Part shown: positions 23,201-33,125 of the stretch, piece by piece
How positions within the stretch are numbered: the first letter of the stretch is position 1
Layout: each line of letters opens with the position of its first letter
Assembly: GCA_002786025.1 (NCBI GenBank)
Contig: NHNW01000001.1
Coordinates: forward strand, 1 to 64,000
Source of the DNA: Zasmidium citrigriseum
Taxonomy: Eukaryota; Ascomycota; Dothideomycetes; Mycosphaerellales; Mycosphaerellaceae
DNA: 64,000 bases
Reading direction: 5' to 3'
Program-made: the position numbers and the translations under genes
The notes under the pieces: model-generated
Seen by the model: only the letters and a program-made list of their open reading frames with translations
Database searches by the model: none
What the model was told of the DNA's origin: nothing

Positions 23201-25457
23201 GAGTACTCCAAGGTCACGCTCATCAATCACGATTACAAGAGCGTCTTTGTCTTTGCCAAGCTGGACGGTCCTCTCGTCACTCTCGAATTCGCAACCATCT
23301 CTGGCGTCCGTTTGGCTTTTGGTTACAATTCTGTCATTAGAGCTCCACGGGTCGAGGAATTGACCGACTTCCCGCTCATCTCAAACGGCGGCGTGGACGG
23401 AACAGGGAATAGCCCCATCAACATCCTCTCCAAATTCTGCGGCACCATCGACAACCCTGGCTTCGTGACTCCCCAAGAAGATGCATTCTGGTTCGCCTTG
23501 GGCATGACGATCACTGCATTCGACATTCTTGCCATCACGGCAGCTGCTGTCCTTTCATTCAGAGACAGTGGCGTGGTCGTGAGTCTTTACGCAGATGCGG
23601 TGGCCAAGATGCCTCCTGGTGTCACCAACGAGCACGAGATGATTCTCTACGTTGAGATTGGTATGGTCGCTGAGATGAACTTTGTCGACCAATACTTTCG
23701 ATGCGAGGCTGCTTTGGCTCCGACTTCGTTCCTGCTGGTTCCTCAATGCCATCTTTATGGTGGCTTTGCGTTGTGCTATTGGGTAAGCCATCATTTATGA
23801 CCACACGACCGTCTCCTGACTTCATTACAGTTCGGCAGCAATCCCCACGCTGGAGACTGGGTCTTCTCCGTCGGCGGCTATCACCGTTCTTTTGACGTCC
23901 CTAGCCATTACCCGCGGCCACAACGTCTTGGTATATCTTTCATCATCGGAGACAACATCAACATCACTGGCGAGGGGTACTTTGCCATCACGCCCAAGGC
24001 TGTGATGGGCGGTTGCACGATCCACATCTCCTTGAGCGTTGGGCCAGTCTCTGCATATCTGGACGCCGCTTTTGATGCTTTGATCAACTTCCATCCTATC
24101 CATTACGTTGTGGATATGCGGTAAGCCCTCAGAGTCAGTGCATTCTCGAATGGATCAGCTAATATACTGCAGTATCACGGTCGGAGTGGAGTGCGACATT
24201 GACATCTGGTTCATTCACATCCATGTCAGCCTGCACATCGGCGCAGACTTGCATATCGAAGGACCAGAGTTTGGAGGTGTTGCACAGTGAGTCTCAACGA
24301 AAAGTGGCGATGAAAGAACGATGCTAACATTGAACAGCGTCGACTTCTGGTTCTTCGGCTTCGATGTCTACTTCGGATCCCATGGTAGTCTACCCGATCC
24401 GCTCTCACTCGACGCATTCTGGGACCTCGTCCACAAGGCTGGACCACAGAACATTGCTGCCGAAAGCAAGAATCCCGAGAACCTCGACGTCAATCTCAAG
24501 CATTTGCTCGAAGAGGGCAACTTTCCAATGCCATCCCAGCCTGACAATGGTGCAGTCGGCAAGCCAGATAGTACAGGAGCTGGAGCCAAATGGTTCGTCA
24601 AAGGAGGGAGCCTGTCGTTCCGCGTGTCCGCCGAGTTCGCCATCAACAAGGCTTACATTGCAACGTCTTCCAGTGATGCCGCCCGAACTAGTGATAAATC
24701 GCAAGACAAGTCTCACTACCTGGACAAAGCTACGACCGTGAACCCTCCTGGCCCGGTCGATCAGATCTACAGCACACCCATGCAGATCGGCCGTGATGCA
24801 TCCAACAAAGGCCCAATCGACTCCTATCTCGAAGTCACTATCAAGAACAAGGCTGGCGAAGTGATCACAGATTGGAAGCCAACATTGGTCGTCGAAAAGC
24901 TTCCAGCAGCGCTATGGGCACCGTACTCACCAAGCACCGACCCAATGCTCAATCGACGCGGCGACAATCCGATGCTCTCCTCGAGTGGTACCAACGTCAC
25001 TCTTTGCACGGGTGTGAGTATCAAAGCTCCTGACCCGATACTGGCCATCAGCAAGATCCCTCAGTTCAATGCGACGGAATTTCATAAGTTTGGAATCAAG
25101 AAACGAGACGGGACTGATTGGCTTGTTCCTGTTGTCGATCCAAATGACAAAGACCAGCCAGCAAGCATTCCTCCTGCTATGTTGGACCCTGCAGAGGAGA
25201 AGAAAGATGGGCCGACGAGATGGGCTGATAGAAAGACGACCTGGGCGACTGCTGCGAACGAGGCGAAATCGAAAGCTAGCGACATGGCTTCATCGTTCGC
25301 CGCTATGCTGGGGTGGGAACAGTCGACACATTTGAAGACTGATTTACCTGTCCGCCTCGTGACTGGAACGAAAGCAGGCAGCGTGGTGAATGCTGATGTG
25401 GTGGACGGACTGCAGAACTTCTATCTTGCACTTCCCCGAGTTGCTGCAGCCGCTTGA
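20201..25457 (+). CDS. Giant DUF6603-domain protein (1701 aa)
   Basis: Four exons: 20201-23782, 23831-24120, 24173-24286 and 24338-25457, with introns of 48, 52 and 51 nt, all GT-AG. The sum is in frame and gives 1701 aa. The start context is accATGG. The first 750 residues are rich in beta-like segments (QTTVGTLTGPATFTLEST and similar). Low-complexity linkers lie near 780-800 and 825-870. The DUF6603 region follows at about 900-1350: LGPIEMTLLGFGIGVPL, IRLKGMGVSFSKSPLMLSG, a VFVFAKLDGPL strand, FSVGGYHRSFDVPSHYP, GYFAITPKAVMGG and VDFWFFGFDVYFG. The C-terminal 350 residues are variable. DUF6603 occurs in bacteria and fungi and has no assigned function. No signal peptide or TM helix is seen. 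The neighbours make a multi-protein cassette likely. Confidence 0.87.
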
Positions 25458-25590
25458 TCGTCAGACTAAAGCATTGGCACAACGTACTGCTTTCATTTAC
25501 AAGGTCTGTCAACTATCTAAGTGTCACTTGACGCCGTACGAGAACGCCACATTGGAAAATAATCTTCAATCTACTTGCCAACCATCAACA

Positions 25591-26460
25591 TCAATCCCTC
25601 GAGCTCGTAACCCTGGGCATCCAAAGCAAACTCGCAGCCAGCGCCGCGAGTGCCGCCGCAAACCACGCAACGCCGCCATAAACTGACAACGCTTTTCCTT
25701 GGATCCATGGCCCATGTTGAGCTGCCTCCGGGTTGGGGTTGTTACCTGAGCCAGATGCGCCACCGGACGAATATACTCCATTGTCGGGAATCGATTGGGT
25801 GAAGGCCAACAGACCGTAGAGCTGAGCGAAGCCGTACAGAATGGCGCCAATGACGAAGGAGAAGATTAGAATGCCGTTGATCCAGGGTATTGCTTTGGAT
25901 ATGAAAGAACGTTGCTTTCCATCAGAGCGGTGGTCAGCTTCGTTGGCCTCCGTTCCGTCTTCGCCTTTCGGATGATGGTGATGGTGATGGTGATGACGCC
26001 TGTCGTGATGGTTTTGCTGATGGATTTGAAAGAGTCCAGGAGCAACAGCAGCAAGAATGCTCATGCCAATCGTGAGCAGGAAGGCAACGCCGATGAACGC
26101 CGTGCTTGCTATCGCCAAGTTGCCCGCCCAGTGAACTTCCTGACAAAGGCGCTCATCGCCATATCTCGCGCTGGTCCCGCTCCCAAGAGCATTCCAAGAT
26201 TCGCAACTCGTCTTCCCCCGACCGAACGGGGGATAAGAAGTGCATTCGTAGCCATTGGAAGTGAGGCCGCAGACGACGAATGGCGAGCGGTATTCGGTGT
26301 AGTCGAGAGTCGACTTGTCCCAGTTGGCCTCGGAGAAGGCCTTGTATTGATGACGGATGGCCCATTTCTTGGATGTTGTTGCTGTGATGGCGAAGGCGAT
26401 GGCAATCGTTGCCAGTACCAAAGGGATCAAGGCGCGGAGAAGTCTTGTGAACAGTGCCAT
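25591..26460 (-). CDS. Four-TM claudin/SUR7-like membrane protein with His-rich loop
   Basis: 289 aa in one exon. Hydrophobic helix 1 (about 9-28) starts the protein. A Cys-containing extracellular loop follows (VVCGLTSNGYEC...TSCESW...RLCQEV). Helix 2 is about 113-137, helix 3 about 191-213 and helix 4 about 257-280. This order resembles fungal claudin-like/SUR7/PalI membrane proteins. The cytosolic loop between helices 2 and 3 carries HHDRRHHHHHHHHP, a possible metal-binding run, followed by an acidic segment. It lies convergent to the DUF6603 gene (133 bp between the ends) and divergent from the 1209-aa gene. It could be the membrane partner of the block or an unrelated insertion; sequence alone does not decide. 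Confidence 0.75.
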   Translation of the reverse strand: MALFTRLLRALIPLVLATIAIAFAITATTSKKWAIRHQYKAFSEANWDKSTLDYTEYRSPFVVCGLTSNGYECTSYPPFGRGKTSCESWNALGSGTSARYGDERLCQEVHWAGNLAIASTAFIGVAFLLTIGMSILAAVAPGLFQIHQQNHHDRRHHHHHHHHPKGEDGTEANEADHRSDGKQRSFISKAIPWINGILIFSFVIGAILYGFAQLYGLLAFTQSIPDNGVYSSGGASGSGNNPNPEAAQHGPWIQGKALSVYGGVAWFAAALAALAASLLWMPRVTSSRD

Positions 26461-27012
26461 TTTCCTGGGAAGATGGAATCACGCGTTCGAGGAGGGTTGG
26501 AGTGGACATCCAACATGCCAGACCGAAGCATGTCGTCTGTTAATACCACATCATCATTGCCGTCGATGAAGCGGTGCTGCCAAAATTGTTGGTGCAGGAT
26601 TGGTGGCTGGCTGGTTTCGAGACGTGGCGTCAACTCCTGACTTGGTGCATTGAACTATCCCCAATGGACCGGACCAGACTCCTTCTCAGCTACCTGCAGA
26701 GACGCCATGACCTACGAAAGAGGACATTCTCATCCAGGAAAAGAAATCTCCGAATGGCTGGTATCGTGTCCATCATGCACATGCACTCTGCTATTTCTGG
26801 GAGACTGGTTAACAGCTCTTGGAGACCATGCTTCAGCTACATTTGTGAAGGCATCAGTTTCGAACGCACCTCGGCGACGACAGATCTCGTGATGCAGAAG
26901 TCAACTCAGTGAGAGAGCGCCCAGATTGCCAGTTGGAGGGCCCCTCAGCTTCAAGTGTCGTTTTCCAAGCCAATGAATTGCCCTCAAGACTGGACAAACG
27001 ATATCTGCCGAC
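26461..27012. promoter_or_regulatory. Bidirectional promoter, claudin-like / 1209-aa gene
   Basis: 552 bp between ATGs at 26460 (minus) and 27013 (plus). I see no repeat or alternative gene. A shared promoter would tie the membrane protein to the block. Confidence 0.45.
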
Positions 27013-30000
27013 ATGGCCACCGACCTGTCAGTGAGGAAGACCCAGGAGGTGCTGGACGAGCTGGCCGGCAAGAATAAGTTCATTCCAGCGGTGCTGCGAA
27101 ATCATATGCAACTATACTCCTTCTACAAACCGAGCCTCGAGGCTGGAAACTACACAATCGAGGCCATTCAAACCATTAACTCCCAAAGCTTTCAGCCAAA
27201 CTCGGACAAAAATGCGGTTTGGCCTGTCGCAACCAAGCGGGTGTTCAACAAGACATCCAAGGATGACACCAGCGGCCATGTTGTCGCTCAGCAGTTCGAA
27301 GTCATGGCTCCACAATTCTCTATCGAGCAAGCGATGATCAACAGCTTCTATCCACCGGAGGGCCACCAAGATGAAGCTCGCATCCTGCCTCACATCGTCC
27401 TAAACGATCCTCATTTCCCTTGGGAAAGAGAGGCCGGCAAATCAGACCAAGTACGTGGCCTTCGAGATCCCGACGTTGATGAAGGCGGCAAGAAGATCTT
27501 GAGTAGCTCAGGGCAGACGGTCTACCGCAGCAAAGTGCCATGGATCGCTCTCCTCGTCTTTGATCCATCAGAGCTGAAGTTGACCGCCCAGCAAGCTGAA
27601 GACCTCAAAATTACTGGGTTCAGCCGGGCCGATGCAAAGGACATTTCCCAGGCTCCAGCAAATGGCTCGTTTCTCATGCAGGTGAAAGACTATCTTGGCA
27701 TGCCATCGAGTCAACGTATCAACTTTGAGCACGGCCTCTCCAATGATCCTGAAGAATTGCAGGAGATCTCTGCGAGTACGGAGATGACTCAAGTCATCTT
27801 TCCCAGCAAAAGCACACTTCAGATGCTGTTTCCCGATGTTGATCATCTGGAAGCAAACAAATATCTGGCCCACGTACGCGCAGTCAACACCTTCGGATTT
27901 CCGGATGCTGGCGTTGAGCAAGTTGGGAACTTCTCGATTGTAATCTCTGCTCGAACAGCCAACATGAACATCACGAAGCCATCCACGCAGATCTGCCATC
28001 TCGTCTCAATCGAGCATCTCGATTCCACATTGCCAGAGATTTCTTCCGCCATCGCAGCAGATCCCAAAGCAGCAGAGGAACGGATTGGACTGGTGTCGCT
28101 CCTTGCGTGGACTTACACTGCCCTGCCGCCGAATCCCGTCAACTTTGTTGACACAATAGAGAATCTCGTCTCCGGGATGCAGACGCTTCGCATGCCCGAG
28201 GAGAAATTGGCGAAGCTCAAGGCGGCCATCGTGGATCCTCCGGTCAATAGTCAGCTGAAGCCGACAGACAAGCAGGACGTTCTACGTAATATGTGCAAGA
28301 GACTCAGTGCGGGCTACTCCCTTGCTCGCTGGCGATGTGAGACTGGCGAAGAGACAGCAGCATTCAACAGGGGTCCATTGGTGCCGCAGCCTGTACGAAG
28401 CCCGCCGGTCGATGATTGGTGTGCCGGCTCCAACACTTCAAAGGAATATCAAATCCTGGACAAGAGCACTGGTCTCATGGATCTCTCCTACTCGTCTGCA
28501 TGGCAACTTGGCAAGACGCTTGCAATAGCTGACACGGGCTTCAACTCGGCTTTGATGAGGTTTAGATCGCAAGTCTACAGCTGGGCACTGTCCAGAGCCC
28601 AGAAGGCCAAAGATGACGTTACGAACAAAAACGCTTTGATCATGAAGCTTTCACAGGATCTCAAAGGCATTGTGAAAGTCACTTCGCAGAACGACTTCAT
28701 CCCACGGAGAGTTGTACCAACTAATCCGAAAGACCAAGCACCCAACGCCATCGACAACCCCAAGTTGAGGCTGGCACTACGCACGAGCATCAGGAATGTT
28801 ACTAGCACACTAAGTTCAACGACAGGCGATGCCATCTGGGACGAATGGAGTCTCGACGAGCCCAGGAATGACGACTGGGCAGTCATTAGCAGTTGGATTA
28901 CTCAGAAGCTCTCACTGTGTGATATCCCGGCACATGTCTTGATACCTGATCCATCGTATATCCCAGAAGAGAGTCTGAGGTTCTTTCACATCGACGACGC
29001 CTGGATGGACTGCATGATCGACGGGGCTTTGTCGGTTGCAAATCATCTCGATCGAGATGATGACTTGGTCAGAACATACATCAAGCAAGTCTACAACGAG
29101 TACCTCGATCACGAAGTCAAAGGCCGCGACAGGGATGGTAAAGTTGTTTCAACGGGCATCAAACCGCAAATTCCATGCTACGGCTTTATCCTTCGAAGTC
29201 AGATCGTCAAAGTAATGCCTGATCTGCGAATCACCGTCAAGTGGTGGTCACCAACGGCTGAAGACAAAGCGTTGTCGGACAAGATGGCTTCTGTGTGCAG
29301 ATACACCAAGCTGGACGACACTACCATTCTCTGCCTACTGGACCGACGACCGGAGGAGCTCGACACCATCCTACTTGAGCAGCCGCCACATCAGCAGCGC
29401 TTCAGCATGGGCTACGCCTTGTTCCAAGACGTCAATGCCGACAACTCATATCTTGCCATGCGTCTTCGTCGGCTATACACTAAAGGAGCTCCAGATACTG
29501 AGTGGCCTGAAGCACTAGCAGACTCAAACAATCCTTGGCCAGACCACGTACTCCCCCGAAAGGGCCCTAATTGGTACGATTGGAACTCAAGAATGGTACA
29601 GGTGAAGAACCTGGCCACTGACATCAATCGTCATCTGCGTTTCTCGGCCGGTGATCAGGCCTATCAAGACTTCGTGCCAACCAGTTCTGAGCTCGCGATG
29701 GAGCTGAACGACCCTTGCTACTACTTTGCAATCAAGCCTCAGCTAGATCAGTCTGCGAAGAGAACAGTGACGCCACGGAACCGACAGCTTTGGAACAAGG
29801 AGACACAAATAAGTCCACAAGACCCGGTGAAAGAGGACATCACAGTCTCACAGCCCCTTTCCAACACTTCAGAGCCAGTCGGAGTTCCACTGGCAACAGA
29901 AGCTTCAAAGGTCGATCCGAGCAAGATACCTGCAAGAGTTGGGGGCTCCAATGGCATCACTTGGATAGACAAGACCACTGTCATTTCGCCGCAGTCTCGA

Positions 30001-30642
30001 GCACCACCGCAAGGGACTACACCTCGACGCTGCTTCACGCTTGAAGTCTTTGCCGACTATAAGGGGCCAATGAAGCAGTTCAACGACCCAAATGCATACC
30101 TCGCCACCAAGACAGACTACCTGTACGACCTCATCTTCAACGTACGGCGGATTCCTTCCACGCGGGGACTTGATCAGCTTTTACAAGAAATCACAATCTA
30201 CATCCCACACACGGGCTTCTCCAACTCCGATGAGGGCCAGAAACTCCAGGTCGAGCCTTTGCTATATGACACCTACGCCGACGCTCGTGCTCGCATGATT
30301 GCCAATCAACGCTTCGTCATCTTCCTCGTTCACACGAAGACACACTTGGAAGCTCGTCTGATCCCACGAGGTGCAACGTCCTTCCCTTCGAACGACAAGC
30401 AAGTGCCGACGACGATGAGTATCAAAGACAGGAGATCGGAGGATCTGTCGTTCCGGTTGGCGGAAGTGGATGTCCCTGCCGTGACATTTAAAAAGTCTCT
30501 ACCGGCGTATCAGACGACAGAAGGAGGGAATATCAAGATCTTCTTTGTCGAGAGATATGTTATGTCGAATGGGCAAGTGTATAATGCTGCGGGGAATGGA
30601 GGACAGCCTTGCTATGTTGTGAAGCTGAACAAGGCTCAGTGA
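27013..30642 (+). CDS. Giant uncharacterised protein of the DUF6603 block (1209 aa)
   Basis: A single 3.6-kb exon, 1209 aa, start context gacATGG. No signal peptide or TM helix. Motifs seen: LPHIVLNDPHFPWERE (about 126-141), VPWIALLVFDPSEL (about 175), a block ending in SYSLARWRCETGEETAAFNRGP, GLMDLSYSSAWQLGKTLA (about 487) and SLRFFHIDDAWMDCMIDGAL (about 654). From memory, the PHIVLxxxxxPWER, YxxAWQLGRxLAL and ESLRFFxxDxxWxDAxxDGALS motifs recur in long hypothetical bacterial proteins, including neighbours of DUF6603 genes. I cannot verify this here. The lack of introns over 3.6 kb, unlike its cluster partners, is compatible with a more recent bacterial ancestry but does not prove it. Function unknown; likely a subunit of the same assembly. 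Confidence 0.82.
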   Translation: MATDLSVRKTQEVLDELAGKNKFIPAVLRNHMQLYSFYKPSLEAGNYTIEAIQTINSQSFQPNSDKNAVWPVATKRVFNKTSKDDTSGHVVAQQFEVMAPQFSIEQAMINSFYPPEGHQDEARILPHIVLNDPHFPWEREAGKSDQVRGLRDPDVDEGGKKILSSSGQTVYRSKVPWIALLVFDPSELKLTAQQAEDLKITGFSRADAKDISQAPANGSFLMQVKDYLGMPSSQRINFEHGLSNDPEELQEISASTEMTQVIFPSKSTLQMLFPDVDHLEANKYLAHVRAVNTFGFPDAGVEQVGNFSIVISARTANMNITKPSTQICHLVSIEHLDSTLPEISSAIAADPKAAEERIGLVSLLAWTYTALPPNPVNFVDTIENLVSGMQTLRMPEEKLAKLKAAIVDPPVNSQLKPTDKQDVLRNMCKRLSAGYSLARWRCETGEETAAFNRGPLVPQPVRSPPVDDWCAGSNTSKEYQILDKSTGLMDLSYSSAWQLGKTLAIADTGFNSALMRFRSQVYSWALSRAQKAKDDVTNKNALIMKLSQDLKGIVKVTSQNDFIPRRVVPTNPKDQAPNAIDNPKLRLALRTSIRNVTSTLSSTTGDAIWDEWSLDEPRNDDWAVISSWITQKLSLCDIPAHVLIPDPSYIPEESLRFFHIDDAWMDCMIDGALSVANHLDRDDDLVRTYIKQVYNEYLDHEVKGRDRDGKVVSTGIKPQIPCYGFILRSQIVKVMPDLRITVKWWSPTAEDKALSDKMASVCRYTKLDDTTILCLLDRRPEELDTILLEQPPHQQRFSMGYALFQDVNADNSYLAMRLRRLYTKGAPDTEWPEALADSNNPWPDHVLPRKGPNWYDWNSRMVQVKNLATDINRHLRFSAGDQAYQDFVPTSSELAMELNDPCYYFAIKPQLDQSAKRTVTPRNRQLWNKETQISPQDPVKEDITVSQPLSNTSEPVGVPLATEASKVDPSKIPARVGGSNGITWIDKTTVISPQSRAPPQGTTPRRCFTLEVFADYKGPMKQFNDPNAYLATKTDYLYDLIFNVRRIPSTRGLDQLLQEITIYIPHTGFSNSDEGQKLQVEPLLYDTYADARARMIANQRFVIFLVHTKTHLEARLIPRGATSFPSNDKQVPTTMSIKDRRSEDLSFRLAEVDVPAVTFKKSLPAYQTTEGGNIKIFFVERYVMSNGQVYNAAGNGGQPCYVVKLNKAQ

Positions 30643-31715
30643 AATAGATGACGGATTGATGTTATTGTTGAACGCGATGCCCCGATTGGCTTCTGGCCCA
30701 TAAATGTATCAAGTCGAAGCGCAAAAGCAAGAGGCCGCCGAACTTCGTCATAGCTGAAAAGGTGCAGTAAGGCTAGAGCGAGGGACAGCATCGAGCCAGC
30801 AGACTAGAGCTGGTCGCACTCCAAGAAATGAAATGATGGACGCCTGATGCAAAGTGCTCCAAGAACAGGCCTTGGCTCTTTCAACATTCGTTTGCCTCGA
30901 TGTGACGGTGTCTCAGCCTGGTGTGCCGCTGCCCAGGGGCGGAGCAGAAAGGACCCTGATGGCAGAGCCTCATGCATGACTTTCTCTATTCGATGCTTCA
31001 TCGTCATGGAACAAATAACTGCTCAGCTGGTTGACGAATGGGCTTCGCAAAGATTGCGTTGCCTGGCGAGCCTCTCCGCAGCCTGAATCTAAAGCATGTC
31101 GCAAGGCGCAGTCCGCCCTCGAACAAACTTCTGGTGGAGGCTGAACGGAGACGAATCCTCACTCCCTGCATTATGACAACACGTTAGCCTCTCCATCCTT
31201 GTGGAATAAAGCAGCCTCCTGAACGCCTTGGCGAGCCCAGATTAGCTCGCACTTGTCCGCTTGTCGTATGTGCTGACGATCACTTCCATCAATACGGTGA
31301 CGGGATTCTATGCGTTTCATTACGGTGATGGCGTCTACTCGATCGACAACAACTACTGCGATTGCCACGATGTGTCGAGTGGTGTTACGGGAGAACAGGC
31401 TTGTGTTTGTGCGTTCCCAGTGAGTGGAGAGTCGTGATGGCCAGTGTTCAATCTTTTACTGTATACAATGCGAAGAGGAGTTGAAACGTTTTCCATGTCT
31501 TAGAACTATCCCGCAGGAACGGACACACAGCTGGGATTAGTAGCTATCGGAATCATCGGAGCTCGCATTAGTTCTGAACTCATTGACTCAGCAAACCTCT
31601 CCTGCTCTACTTCTCTTCCCCGTACAAAGTTCAACAATATCTACTGCATTGATCTCGTCAGATTCGAAAACTCCTAGCAAAAACACCAATACCAAAAAGC
31701 TGACCAGACCAAACC
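30643..31715. other. Intergenic region with a possible gene fragment
   Basis: About 1.07 kb without a convincing gene. The only suggestive piece is a plus-strand frame at about 31246-31437 without a start codon. It ends in a Cys-bearing stretch (NNYCDCHDV...EQACVCAF) before TGA. It could be the last exon of a small secreted protein or a relic. I found no matching upstream exon with a signal peptide. Confidence 0.35.
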
Positions 31716-32123
31716 ATGACATCCGCCGACGAAACAGCAATCAAAACTCGCTACCGCTCATACTGCGACGCATGCCAAAGCGGTCAGCTCTCCAAGCTCA
31801 CAGAGTTCTGGTCTCTCCCAGCAATGTTCACGGTCGACTTCGGCGGACCCGATGCAGTCGAGAAAATCGTCCAGGCATCCTCCGAACTTGAAGCACTGTA
31901 CAGCACAGAATTCGGATCCTCCACGGGCGTTGACAAGACGACTATCGATACCACCGAGGTCAAGTTCTTCGGAGACAAGCTGGCGACGATTGAGACCACT
32001 CTTCGCCACACAGTCAAAGGAGAACTGCACGATCGACAGCATGCACTTTATGGTTGCCGGAAGGTTGATGGGGAGTGGTGGTTTGTGTACCATATCAGCA
32101 AGGTTGATGGAAAGGGAGCCTAG
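31716..32123 (+). CDS. NTF2-like / SnoaL-like small protein
   Basis: 135 aa, one exon, start context accATGA. It begins with an amphipathic helix (AIKTRYRSYCDACQSGQLSKL) followed by FWSLPAMF and then beta strands ending in GEWWFVYHISKVDG. This is the helix-then-curved-sheet order of the NTF2-like superfamily, which includes SnoaL-type cyclases, dehydratases and ligand-binding proteins. No catalytic assignment is possible. The gene ends 260 bp from the stop of the convergent six-cysteine gene. Confidence 0.72.
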   Translation: MTSADETAIKTRYRSYCDACQSGQLSKLTEFWSLPAMFTVDFGGPDAVEKIVQASSELEALYSTEFGSSTGVDKTTIDTTEVKFFGDKLATIETTLRHTVKGELHDRQHALYGCRKVDGEWWFVYHISKVDGKGA

Positions 32124-32383
32124 GGTCCTCAGTAAAACACTACTCGAATATCAGAGCTATACGTCGATGGCTAGGTACTGTACTGGAATGAGAAGATTGA
32201 ATGAGTAAAGGGTCATGTATCTCAACATCTGTACTTCGATGTCACCCTTGAAGCTATGCTCAACTGGCTTAGATGATCGATCGAATTTCGAGAATCCATT
32301 GTTGTCTACCACATATCTCCAGCTTCTTCCTCGCTGTCTAAGTGGACGGCTCTGATGTAAGATGGGCGATTCCGTCTTACAGA

Positions 32384-32788
32384 TCAACTGCAGTTCGCCC
32401 GCCATCCAGTCAATGGGTCTGGTTGCGCATTTGGGTAGCATCCGTTGCCGTTGGTCTTGCATGGGTTGGACTTTTCGATAACGGTCAGCGGGATTCGCCT
32501 ACTTGGAAGTCATATTCTTACCGCGGAACACCATTGTTGCGACATTTGCTAAAAGGAAATTAGCCGTCATCCTTGCATTTCTCACAAGCGCTTATATCCT
32601 TCAAACTTACGTTTCCATTCTCCTGGCAATATCCATCTCCACCTTGCGTGTCCACCAGGCAGTTCTGCAGAGCATGTAAGCTTCACCGTAAATAGCTCAA
32701 GAAGCGTAAGGGGAGGGCATACCCAGGAAGCAAATGTAGTTGATGCGAAAATGGCAATCATAGTTGCAACGGCCGAAGAGAACTTCAT
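32384..32788 (-). CDS. Small secreted six-cysteine protein, copy 1 (77 aa)
   Basis: Four exons: 32723-32788, 32611-32664, 32522-32548 and 32384-32470. The introns are 58, 62 and 51 nt, all phase 0 and GT-AG. Exon 1 is exactly a signal peptide (MKFSSAVATMIAIFAS...FA). The predicted mature chain of about 56 aa has six cysteines spaced C-x10-C-x11-C-x5-C-x6-C-x15-C and shares GYCQE, QQWC and GNGCYPNAQP with the copy downstream at 33126-33548. The conserved intron positions and Cys spacing in the two copies validate the model. Size, secretion and disulfide pattern fit an apoplastic effector-like or antimicrobial-type protein, but no family is recognised and no activity should be assumed. Confidence 0.85.
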
Positions 32789-33125
32789 TGTGGGGGCTAA
32801 GTGGGAGCAGTTGTCAAGTGTTTTGAGGAGAACGAGAAGACTAAACCCATCAACTCTTATAAAAAGTCTCAAAATGGACCCTCGCCCTAGTACATGTCGG
32901 CTCTTTAATACACGTTGATCCGATTCCGAAATTTGTCCACTGTTGTGCAACCAATTGGCCATGTCGTATGGGACGCGAGGTCTTATGCCCAGCTTCTTGG
33001 ATTGTCCGGCCACTATCCCTCTTCAACTCATTCCACAATCCACATCTCAACTTTCGTACACTCAACAACCTATCAAACCGACTTTACTACTACTCCGGCT
33101 CCTCTTTTTCCAACGCTGTCACCTT
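32789..33125. other. Spacer between the six-cysteine paralogs
   Basis: A 337-bp gap that must include the promoter of copy 1 and the terminator of copy 2. Plus-strand frames across it overlap the paralog exons and look spurious. Confidence 0.4.

Noticed and set aside
13240..30642. A phage-tail-like or contractile injection system
   Set aside because: The big cytosolic proteins invite the idea, but I see no sheath, tube, spike, baseplate or AAA+ ATPase motif in any of them.
30643..31715. tRNA or other structured RNA genes in the larger gaps
   Set aside because: I looked for A- and B-box-like text and cloverleaf stems in the gaps and saw none convincing; a tRNAscan/Infernal run would be decisive.
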